DNA of 64,000 nt from Hydractinia symbiolongicarpus. Taxonomy: Eukaryota; Cnidaria; Hydrozoa; Anthoathecata; Hydractiniidae. Shown here piece by piece: positions 12,601-23,100 of this stretch. The stretch is from positions 25,235,001 through 25,299,000 of the forward strand of contig NC_079885.1 in the NCBI RefSeq assembly GCF_029227915.1, given 5' to 3'. A model generated the notes under the pieces. The model ran no database searches. It was not told the DNA's origin and was given only the letters and a program-made list of their open reading frames with translations. The translations under genes were made by a program, and so were the position numbers. The stretch's first letter is position 1. Every line of letters starts with the position of its first letter.

Positions 12601-13360
12601 ACCACACTACCGGCTTAGGGAATATTCTATTCATTGACAGTTCTGCTGTGATAAGAGACATACATTTTCCAACGCAACCACACCCTGAGAATATAAAATG
12701 AATAGTTTTAGCAAAAATGTGACAGGGAATATCTTATGTTTAACCGGAAGAAACAGAGGACATATTTTTACTACTATATACGCTACTACTGATTATATTT
12801 TGTATATTATAATCTCAATTCTCATCAGCTGGAAAAATAAAGTAACCTTAAGTTGTAAGAAATGCATTGAATTCGTGGAAAAAATTACTAAGAAAATATG
12901 GTAAGAAAAAAGAGCTACCAGTTAACATTGATCAATTTTAACTTGAATTTATGGATGTTACATAATAGTTTTTTACGACTACATTGAACAGTTACAGCTA
13001 TCTATCCTTTTACAAAAGTAACACTTTCTTAAAGCTAAAACAACTAACAAACGCAGAAGTTATGTAAATTTTACCTAAGTTATTAGCACTGGATGAATGA
13101 CAAGCAGGTAACTCAGAATGCACGCTATAAAATGTCGTTCCTGGTGAGCAGATGCATGTGGTTGTTTCTTCTGTCTTCGCAAAATATGTTGCACCGTATT
13201 TCGTGCAGATACCAGTTTTGTTTGTTTTAAAAATTATCTTATCAGATCCAGATCTAGTTCGTATTACTTCATACTTTAAACCAGCTGATAATTTTAGCAT
13301 GGTAAACAACAAGAGAAGAACAGCAGCCATGATTAGCTTGGCTATGTGTTCTACATTCAT
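6383..13360 (-). CDS. Type I membrane protein with two copies of an unrecognised Cys-rich domain
   Basis: Eight exons join in frame: 13360-13075, 12684-12473, 12243-12126, 11785-11564, 11292-11081, 10247-10130, 8970-8742 and 6644-6383. They total 1659 nt (552 residues plus TAG). A signal peptide (residues 1 to about 27, core AAVLLLLFTMLKLSAG) is followed by domain 1 (to about 205) and domain 2 (to about 389). A Ser/Thr/Lys-rich stalk precedes the membrane helix (about 439-465) and an 87-residue cytoplasmic tail. Exons 4-6 repeat exons 1-3 with nearly identical lengths and the same phases, so the second domain arose by duplication of a three-exon cassette. The tail has a PxxPxR SH3-type motif (PIPPPR) and tyrosine motifs YSYV and YEVI. 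Minus-strand ATTAAA (6128-6123) and AATAAA (6051-6046) are possible poly(A) signals. A surface receptor or adhesion role is inferred; I do not recognise the family. Confidence 0.85.
7464..7491. repeat. 28-bp perfect palindrome in an intron
   Basis: The sequence is self-complementary around CG at 7477-7478, with arms TTTAATATCAAAAC and its complement. CATGCG lies directly on both sides as a direct repeat. It sits in the 2.1-kb intron before the tail exon and may be the core of a small inverted-repeat element. Confidence 0.7.
8742..8970 (-). other. Stalk and transmembrane exon
   Basis: The exon has acceptor TTTTGTTAG and donor CAG|GTAAGA. It encodes a polar stalk rich in Ser, Thr, Lys and Pro, then a helix of about 25 hydrophobic residues (core FILIAIVSGVFFLIIILAIL). 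The phase fits both neighbours (1 in, 2 out). Confidence 0.85.
10130..11785 (-). other. Cassette 2: second Cys-rich domain (exons 4-6)
   Basis: Exons 11785-11564, 11292-11081 and 10247-10130 repeat cassette 1 without the signal peptide. The segments YGATYFAKTVE, LSMNRIF, GVLRFR and WKVDGFSVISSYSGNLFFIT are conserved. The Trp-Cys of cassette 1 (VVWCNQ) is Trp-Tyr here (VVWYNR), so one cysteine is missing from this copy. The intron at 11080-10248 carries a SINE. Confidence 0.8.
10564..10805 (-). mobile_element. tRNA-derived SINE, copy 1 (intronic, degenerate)
   Basis: Read on the minus strand, a tRNA-like head (AGAGCGTTC..., then GCGGGAGGTCTTGGTTTCAA resembling a B box) is followed by a body shared with 52128-52385. 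Shared parts include GTCATGCCAGA, GTGTGAATCTAT, TAGGCGGTT and GTAGCT. It lies in the intron between exons 5 and 6 of the receptor gene. Confidence 0.6.
12126..13360 (-). other. Cassette 1: signal peptide plus first Cys-rich domain (exons 1-3)
   Basis: Exon 1 holds the signal peptide and a segment with YGATYFAKTEE, CICSPGTTFYSVHSELPAC and a serine run. Exon 2 begins CGCVGKCM and contains MNRIFPKPVVWCNQ, IKKWTNSGWKNF and DDMSITYS. Exon 3 encodes WKVDGFSVISSYSGNLFFIT followed by FCGVKRHCF. Regular Cys, Trp and Tyr positions across all copies suggest one disulfide-bonded beta-rich fold of about 175 residues (inference). Confidence 0.8.
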
Positions 13361-16300
13361 ACATAAAATAACAGTTTATGTCCGTGTCCAAAGCTTTCAG
13401 GGAAATCCTTATCGCTAGACTTCCTTCGTTGCATCATAGCAACGGGAATTTTTTTAAAATAAATAACGATATTAAAGAACCACAGTAACTAATTTAGTAT
13501 TTACGATGTAATTCAAACTAATCTACCATCTTTTTTTGACGAAATATTTGTGGACAATGGACAAAATTTCCAAGTATGTCTCCATAAATATTTACACTTT
13601 GAATTATTATACACACATTTTAAACTGATTTTTATTATACATAATTTTCTCATCGCTGCCCTAGGAGTTTTTGGTTTCTTTAGATTAATTGTTTTTATCG
13701 ATTTCGTAACCGAAATCAGCAAAAGCCCGAATTCTAAAAGCTTTTACAGTTTGTAATGAATGAATTTATTTTGTTTATTTGACGCGCCTTTAACATGTGT
13801 CCTAGTCTTTTTACCGGTGTATCGTCAATAGAATTAACCCTTCCCCCCCCCCTTAGATTTATATATTATTTGTAGGACATATATTGAGGAAAGAAATATA
13901 TATTTTGTGTTAGTTATTTTATGACATTCGCTAAGTCCTTTCTAGACCGACTCTACTACAAGTGATAAAGAAGTAGAGATAATAATAAAAATATTTTTAG
14001 TATTGTAGCTATTGTTCCAATTCACATAATGCGTTTTAAATGCCATTTACTTTGATTACCTATCGGCAAAGCATTCCACTTACTGTATAATACCTGCTAG
14101 TGCATGCTTTCAATTTAATTTTATAATACTTGGTAAAACATGATTGTCAAAGTTCTGGTATTTTTCTGATAAAAAAATAGAGACTTGAAATCTCTAATTT
14201 TTCTTAGATATTGCAACATAATAGTAGATACTAAAATTGCGATCTAATAAAGCTACTACCATGTTGTTCCAACACAAGTGGTCTCTTTTACTGGTTACTG
14301 AAAGCTTTTCTGTAACAACTGAAAGTTGAAAGAATGAAAGAGCGTTTTTCATTTTCTTGAATTATTGAGGTATTGTGAAAACCAGGTGTTGCAGGGAAGG
14401 GGTTGGTGGATATAAATATCAGTTCGACGTTTAGTGTAAAAATTCTCGATTTGTGAAACATCTTTGATAAATGTTTTCAAAATATCGAAAAATCTGTCGC
14501 ATGGACATTTTATTTCACTCCTTATTAAATTTCAGGTGGTGAAAAGGAAACAAATAGAATCTAAAATAAAATGAAAAATAAATTCACAATTTTCGATTTT
14601 TTTTTAAAAACGCATCCATCTAACAGATCTTTCCAAAGATTTATTTAGAAACCAACTTGTAAAAACTATTTTTAAGCAATGAAACCTTTCCCAAATTTCT
14701 CCCGTAGAGATCCTAAGAGAGTATTGACGTGCATTGTTTTATTCAACCAATTTATTATTGTTGACATAGCACTTAAAGTCCGTCCGAGAGGTCTATATTT
14801 CTTAAAAATATTCCTTAAAAAAAGTAGGACAATCCTATCCTTTATTTGTAACAGTGAAAAAAACATGGCAGAACGAGCTAAGGTTGTTGTCCTTTTTTTC
14901 TAGCATTGCTTCAAACTATCTATAAACCGTCAGAAAGATTGACTTTTTTAAAAAATAGGACCAACGTTACTTGGCCACAAATTACTCATCAAGATCTTTC
15001 TTTTCGATCTCTGAATTTATTTCAGGAATAGTTAAATAGCAATACACAACTGGAAGTACTGGCTAAGTGCCGGCCATTTTGTTGCAAACAAGATAATTTT
15101 GGAGAATCAGTGTTTAGGTATAAATAAACAGTAAAATTTGACCTTCAAACAGTAATGTATTTTTAAATTTTTTGGTTTTTCTAATGTGCGTTTAGCAGGC
15201 AGAAACTTTTATCTTGGGTTTATTAGGTCTTTTTCTGATTTTTTTTTTCTGTGGCACTCAACTAGTCTAAATTCCACAGCTCGCGATAGTTTTCTTGTAT
15301 TTAAAATACTAAAGAGTAGTTCATATCCTGTGTTCTATTTACCAAGAAGCTTCTGCTGTTGGATCAAGCGTGTGGTGCGCAACTTCATCTAAAGGCTTCT
15401 TCCTTGCTAATTTAACACAAGCAAATTATATTTCTAACATATTTTCAACGGAAGTCCGATGTCTGATGTCTACAAGAACAGATCAGGTAATAAATAAGTA
15501 GCTGAATACCAAACTCAAGTTCGCATGCACATGATCTCCAGGGCATTGCTCGACATATCTGTCCATAAGCGCCGGTGGGAGTTAATAGGGACTGGGCATG
15601 CAGTGCAACACTGTTAAAGTTACCAGCATTACAGACATTTTCATGGTTGATGCATTTTCTACGCTCCTAGATGCAACCAAATAGGAAAAGGAAGTAAAAT
15701 TGAACAAATAAGAACAAGAGCTTTGACGAAAAATCGGGAACATGCAACAAAAAAATTAAAACTAAACTCCTGTTTGTGATTGTAAGAGCGACAATATTTT
15801 TTTAACTTAAAATAGAAATAGTTGCAATCGATACAAACGGGGAAATATTAAATTGTTACGATAATTTTTTATTAACTCTTTTTTCGTGAATATATTTCCT
15901 TATAAAGAAATTTTTACGGTAAAATATAAAGAACACGCTCAATGTATTCTCGGACTTTGTTTTAAAAGTTGATCCTTTATTTTTTATTACAACAAAATCT
16001 TTCATCTTTCATTTATAAATTATAAATAACGAATAAAGAATAATACACAAGGACACATACTTCCATTATCATATTTAGCCTTGTTATCAGAAGTTGTCAG
16101 CTACTGCAAAAAACATTATTATACGATAAAAATTATTCAGCTTTGTATAATAAATCTTTCCTATAAGCATGGAGTATAAAAGCATATCTGTGCAATGTAG
16201 ACGCAGTATAAGCAAAATGAAAATGAAAAAAAATGAAAATTATGTAAGAACTAGTAAAATTTAGAAGACGGTTAAGTAACATTCAAATTCAAATAATACG

Positions 16301-17012
16301 CCAACCTAAAGAAACTGAAATAAGAAGGGTATAGAATCAATAGCCGAAAAGAGACATCTTCCTGGCTAATGCACTTAATGAAACTTTTCTCATCTTTCAT
16401 AGAAATCAACAATAATAATATGATGCCAAATGAAATCAAACAATTCTTGCTAGAAACAGTAAAAGTTAAGATTTCTTAAAATTTTACTTCAATTTGCTTC
16501 TACATATCTTTTCAATTCCATACAAAACGAAATAATTTAAGTAAAACATTGATAGTACAAATGCTGATCGCAAAAATCAATAACCTCTACCATTTTTGCA
16601 CATTGCAATTCTGCATAAAAACTCCAAAAACGCCACTTCGAAACACGCTAATTGTCGCAACAGCAAGACTGAATTACTGATCTATCACCAATAACTCGGA
16701 ATTTCTTAATTTTCCTATGCTAATGAAATGTCTATATCAAAAAAATAAGAAGTTTTGTGTCCTAATAGTGCTCAGCTCCGTCAAATTTGCGATAGCAGGT
16801 GGCTGGCGGCTTAATGACGAAAATTTGGCTCACAAATTTCCAGAAATCTGTTTATTGAAAAGTGTTGTGCAAAATGCAGCCCCGGTAAAATTAGTATTAA
16901 ACATAACTAGTCGTCGGCCCTTATCCTTGGTCACACACGGAAAGTCATGTTTCACAATGTAGATTAAATAGTACAAGAGGTAATTACAAAAATTAAATGT
17001 CAAATTGTCATA
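13361..17012. other. Intergenic region upstream of the two-domain gene
   Basis: Positions up to about 15920 are the duplicated 5' flank. The text at 16245-16300 resembles 6265-6320, which lies just 3' of the tail exon of the two-domain gene. That may be a relic of another array member. No intact tail exon was found next to it. Confidence 0.45.
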
Positions 17013-17018
17013 TTTATT
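17013..17018 (-). promoter_or_regulatory. Poly(A) signal AATAAA of the large receptor gene
   Basis: TTTATT on the plus strand gives AATAAA on the minus strand, about 60 nt after the TGA at 17078-17076. Confidence 0.6.
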
Positions 17019-17075
17019 TATAATTTCGTCATTGAGTTTTAAATGAGTCCCTCCTCTCAATGTCATACTTTCCCT

Positions 17076-17190
17076 TCACTTTGTTTGATCTGCTTCTGTC
17101 ATTTCGTAATCATTGTATGTAAAATTTTGAAATGCAGGCGGATCTTTAACTGTTTCTTTACAGGGAGTATCTTTACGCTTCTTTTTCATC
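17076..17190 (-). other. Short cytoplasmic tail exon (exon 19)
   Basis: The exon completes the Trp codon, then encodes MKKKRK (a positive-inside stop-transfer sequence) and a 37-residue tail ending at TGA. Two close tyrosines (TYNDYEM) are the only candidate signalling residues. There is no kinase or phosphatase domain. Confidence 0.82.
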
Positions 17191-20100
17191 CTATGTAAAT
17201 AAAAGAATATATAAATAATTTAAAAAAAAATTATTACAGCAACGTACTATAAACAAACATTTTTACACATTTTTGGCAACTGGTTGCTAATCAATAAATT
17301 CACAGTAATCTCTAAGAATTAAGAAAAATATTTGATAAGTTCTCACAACCTTAAAACGCTCACAATACATTGCGTATCATAAAATCTACAAAAGAAACTC
17401 TAATCGTGCTGGGGTGGGTTTGTTTAATTTTTTCTATGATATTTTATATGGTTATAGTGCTGTTATTTGGTGTTTGTATTTCTTAAAATTCCTGATTTGC
17501 TCTTAAGAATTTAGACTCAAAAGTTTCACTAATGATATCATGAACTAGCTTTGAGTGGGTGCTGTATTCAAAAGTTTCGACAAGTCATAAAAACGTTTTT
17601 TGGCGTTTTAAACATTTTACATTAATTTCAATATTTAGTTACGATATTTACGCCCAATTATAGCAATGTTTTTTAGTTCATGACGTCATAATGTCGCACA
17701 ATTAGCGCAGATTTGAAGACAAACATCTCGAGAACCAACAACAAATAACAGAATTCTAGATAACTTTCAAAGATGTTTTATATGAGTCCAAATTGCTTCT
17801 TCGCAGGAGGTAAGCTTAGGAACTTTTTCGAATTTTTTTAACGTCTTTTATAAGCTTCAGGGCTCCTTCGTATATATTGCAAGCATTTTCCCCCGCCAAT
17901 ATGATGTCGTTAATAGTAGAGAAGGTTATCAGCAATTTTTTGACCTAGTTGTTGTTAAGGCCTAATTATGTTTTATGTCTATTGAACAACAACTTCAGAA
18001 TTTACGGAAAAGGAATAGGGTTAACGTATTTGGTTTTTATAATAATACTTTTCCGCCACATTGACATAGAGTTATCCGTTCAAGTTTTTTGCAGTTTTTT
18101 TTTCGGATTTTGCGTCATTACATTTCAAGTTCATTTTAATTTTTGTACTCCAATTATTGTACACTCATTATTTCGTTTTATTTTGGTCAACAAATGGTAA
18201 ACAGATTATATGGAAGGTTGACGAATTTGACATATGAATATATGAGAGTAAAATTGCAATCCCATGCGTATCATGTTAATTTCGGCAAATTTCGCGAGCT
18301 GTCAAATTTACTAAAATTGTTACATATAAAAATTATCTCAAATGTCGCTATATGTCGCAAAAACCAATTCTCGCGAAATTATTATTTTTTTTTTTTAAAT
18401 GCAATTTGCATTAATTTTTCTGGTTGACGTAGCATTCGTAGTAGATATATCAGTCTTTTTATCAGTATTTGTTTTATGTCTTCTGCATATGAAAATAATT
18501 TCCTTCAATATACATATTAAAATAGATGATTCCTCCTTCCAAGGTGCAATCTGAAATTTTGATGACAATACAACAAGATCAAAGTATAAAAAGAAAACAA
18601 TACCAGAAGTAAATTGCCACTGCAATAATTATAATAGCCAGTGGTACCAATGACGCAATCAACGCTATCTTCAATGTATTCGACGACTTGTTTTCGCCAC
18701 CTATGTTAAAGAAAGTGGAGTAGTAAAGGATTTCATGTCCTAGACAAAAACGTTTTATGCTAATTTAAGAAATATATTTCTTAGTTGACAAACAGACATA
18801 CTTGCTTTACAATCCTTCTTGCTAGGACTTCCTTCTTCGTCTGTTATTCCACTGTCGTCGCATGGTAAACAATGTTTTGAACCTTGTAAGGGTTGATAGT
18901 ATCCTCGCATGCATTTCTTGCATTTGCCACCGGAATCACTGTACCAACCAGCTTGACATTGAACTAGATCGAGTGAAATCATTATTTACTAGGATTAATA
19001 TTACAGATAAAAATACTTACCGTTACGAAACAATCATTAAAATTTGTGTTTTCATGCAACTTTACGAAGGTATTGAAGTTCTTGGATATGGTCATGTTGA
19101 TGTCATTAAAAACTGGTACAATTTCGTTGTACAAATTCGAACAATAAATAGCCTATGTAACTTCTGGCAGCAAATATCGAAATTAGTTGTCTTGTTTTAA
19201 TTTTTTTAGTCTAACTTGACATTACCTTATATACAAAGAATTGTAATAATAACGAGTTGCAGTAAAAAAAAAAACAGTAGTCTTACCACAAAGAAAACCA
19301 TTTTTATGCAACTCATAACCTGATAAGCAAATGTTAAGTTTTATGTTGTATGTCAGACTATTATTGTCAAGCTTTAGAATGGTTTTATTCAGAGTTACTT
19401 CTGATTGGTTCTTCAACATCAGAATAACCAAGGATGCAGCTGAATTGGCCAGGTTCTGTCGAGACACAGATGACATCTGCAACAACTTTAAAAAGGAATA
19501 ATTTTTCATGTCCATGATACTTTGAATTGTAAAGAGTACTTTTAAGTTTTCAATACCATGCTCTAATTTTGCATCAATTTGTTGCATTTCAGACATCCTG
19601 AGTTTCTCCATAAGTGGGTTGATATGTTGCATTTTAATATGCTTTAAAGAGTAGGCTACATTCTCAATTGTAGCATTTGTTATTTCAATGCTCATACTGA
19701 GAACATGTTTAGCAAAGATTGTTTTTAGCACATCTAGTCTTGCCTTTCGACTTATGGAATCTCCATACGTGTTATTAGCTTTGCAATAATAGTAGCCAGA
19801 GCGTGTTTCTGAAAGCTTTTCAACATATAAAGTAGAGCTATTATTTGGTAGAAGAACTTCTGAGCTCGCTGAATCATAACCGTGATAAAACCAATATATG
19901 TCAGCTTTAGGTGAACTTGTAACATTGCATATAAAAAATTCATCAGTAGTATTGCTTCGCGGAAGATAGATTACAACATCTTTCATCTCTGATGCAAATG
20001 TTGGGGGTTGATAAACATTAAGATGGATTCCTTTAGAGGATATTGAACCAGTCAAAGATGAAACAACACATGTGTAAACACCACTATCTCTCAATGATGT

Positions 20101-23100
20101 CGTCAGTTGCAAAGTGTTGTTTACTTCACCGTCAATAAATCGACCATGCAACTTCCAGTTATACTTTACAGGTAGAACACTTTTTACATCTTCACATGAT
20201 AATGTAACAATTTCACCAGACTTTACACTAACTTTATTTTGGATTTTATCCGTGTTAATAAATTCAGGCTCCGGAGTACAGTGTAAACTCATCTTGCGAA
20301 TAATTGTTAAGCTTTTTAACAAATATTGAGCACATGTTAATAAAGTATTTAAAGAGTTACTTGCATATACATCTGTGAACTTATAATTGAAGATAACCAC
20401 CTCGTCCTGGTACATTGATCTTGGTGTACTTAAAATTGTAGGCAAAGCCAGCAAAGTTTCAGAAGCACTCTCTACACAGTCTAAAAAGTTAAAGCAGACC
20501 GAGAAGTTATTTTGTGAAGTGTAAATTTCGGATGACTCTTTCCATTGGCTAAGAACGTTAAATAAGGTTGTTTTGTTTAAATATGTTTCCACTTCAACTT
20601 GAAGAGATGAAAAAAGAGCATCTAACTCTGGGGAGACTCGGTTGGTCGTTTCACTTTTTTGATGAAGATTTGAAAAAGATCTGTTTATGTAAGAATTTAA
20701 TTCCAAGGCATGCTTTGTTATATTGACTAAACTTTGAGTTGTATGTTCTAAAAACGAAGTTGTTCTTTTAAACGTCATGCAGGCTAGTTGAACTGTTGAG
20801 GCATTAAGATTTTCGTCAACATACCACGATTCAAATAAGTGATTTCCCTGTAAAACATGTCTGTCAACAGATCTTCGTCTCCTGTTTGTGTCACATAATG
20901 CGGAGTAAACGATTTTTTTTGCAGCAGCTTCGAAAGACAAATCTGGATCGTTAAAGTTGAAGACAAACGGTATAATTTTACTCCTTTTGTTGGAAAGAAT
21001 GTAAATATTAGAATTGATTTGCACATTGTCAACAAAAGGTACAGTTCCTTCAAAATTCAAACTCTTAATTTGAAAGAAATTCTCAATTTTATTTTCCACA
21101 TTGTACTTATTTAGTAAACAAATGTCTCTCGAAATAAGATCTTGAACGTTTTTATCGCTTTCGTTAGCAAAAAAAGATTCCTGTTCTGCATTTTTAAACA
21201 AGCCATGTATTCGATTGTATTCATGTTGCACAAACTCTTTTCGTTTCTTTAGTCTTTGCATATCTATAAAGGAGTTTGCAACATTTTCTTTTTGTATATT
21301 AATAAGTTCATAAAGATCTGTGAAGACTTTAGGTAGTGTTGCCACACTTTTCAAAAACAACGATCTTTTGTTTTGACAGTTAGAATTTTGGACTAAGCAA
21401 CTTGCATTTTCCGTTTTAGCAGCACATTTATTTAACTTGCAAAGACATTCCTTTGGTTCACTGTATCCACTTTGAACGTTTCGTTCAAGATAGTAGCAGG
21501 TCGATACTGGGCGAAGAACTGTTTGTACTTGTAGTCGTTTTCGAGTACATGGGACTTGATGGGTTACTGATTTCTTGATGACTTCGTAGGATTCGTCGCA
21601 TGATGAAAACAACCCTGCTATTGCTCCAATTATTCCTAGAAAATAAAACCACTTTACCTTTGTATATGTTTAACAGCTAACGTAACCTTCAAAATAAAAA
21701 AAAATGTGTTTTAATTGTTGCCGCCAAAGTTTAGAGTAATTTCTTTTTCTGAATATCAAGAATTAACCTAAAGATGTAAATGTAATGAAAGCTGTGTTGC
21801 TGTCATACATCTTTAGTAATTTCAGAAACAACCATGACTAAACATAAAAAATTCAAGTTAAAGGTATGCCAGTTTCTGGTCCTCACATTGCCTCGATTCA
21901 AAGAAAAAGATACGGAATTTTAAAAAAAGAAGTAAAATAATAACTTTCTTGTTCGTCCGTAAGTTAAAGGTTAGAAAAACAGAATTTAATAAGAAGTTAC
22001 CTCCCACAAATGATCCAAGTGCTGTACCAATCCCTGGAATAAAGCTTCCAATGAGTGCGCCTACTGTGCTCGCTCTTTGGACAGTCCCCATATATTCTTT
22101 CATTTGCTGGCTGCGGTAATTGGTCATGGCTGGATCTTCCTCACAGTCACCAGTGTATACTGGTATAAAGAAATATTTTGTCAGGTCGCACATTGTGTCA
22201 AAAGGGACTAATAGGCTTGACTTGATTTCTTCTGTCCTCTGGTCACATTTCAATACCTTTATAGGCAGAGTTACTTCGTCTTGACAAACTTTACATTCTG
22301 GCATTGCTATGCAATCCATTTTACACGTTTTTAAGGTGCATACTGTACTTAGATTCTTTTCTATAAATGTTGCTCCCAATTCATAAGACTTCATCCTCAT
22401 TTGATTGTTATTTAACTCAATAATATTTTGTTTATGTTTTGTTTCAGCTTCGCGAAAGTTGCTGCTAGCATTCTTCATTTCCTTACTGATAATTTGACGC
22501 TTCTTAGTCATGTCCTTATACTTCTTCAGCATTTCCTTTTTGTGATAATTCACTCTACTTAATCTAAGTTTTGTATTTGAAGATGTTGAGGTGTAAAAAT
22601 ATTGCATTTTATCACGTAAATTGTTTGAGTTAGCTTTTGAGAACCCACTTATTGTAGATATTAATTCATTCCATGACGTTTTTTTAATTTCTTTTTCGTT
22701 TTTAATCGTAAAGTTAAAATTTTTCGTGAGTGTAACTTCCAATTGAAAATAGATCTTGGACTCTGTCATATACATCTTCGTGAAATGCGTTTTGTCAAAA
22801 AGGGATATTAAAACATCCAATTCTCCTGAAATTTTATCTTCATTTTTGCTTATTTTCAAATTAAACCTTCCGCCTTTAAAGACATGAATTCTTTTTGAAA
22901 GACTATGATTTGTGGTAAATTTACCTTGTATGGTAATGTCATCACCAGATAAATCAGTTGGATAGCTTATGCTCAAATTTAGATTTTTCAAACATAGGGA
23001 ATAGACACATATATTGCCTGCGTATGTCAACACCCAACCTTTATTATCAATCAAGGTTGATGGTTGCTTCTCTGGTATTACTCGTAACACTTCCTCTTTG

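Larger units (their letters stand above)
9240..15920. repeat. Segmental tandem duplication, copy 2 (approximate limits)
   Basis: This partner of 1-4150 is longer because it contains the extra domain cassette. The similarity includes introns and about 2.5 kb of 5' flank, so genomic DNA was duplicated rather than a retrocopy inserted. Divergence is visible throughout, with many substitutions and small indels. Confidence 0.75.

Noticed and set aside
16717-16962. 81-codon plus-strand frame upstream of the large gene's 3' end
   Set aside because: No domain, splice or poly(A) support; it includes part of the likely 3' flank of the large gene.
19752-21053. Short frames inside the Ig exon
   Set aside because: They are shadows of the 2349-nt exon in other frames.
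22001-22062. Glycine zipper as a pore-forming toxin
   Set aside because: GxxxG repeats alone do not show this, and the rest of the protein is a membrane-anchored mosaic receptor.
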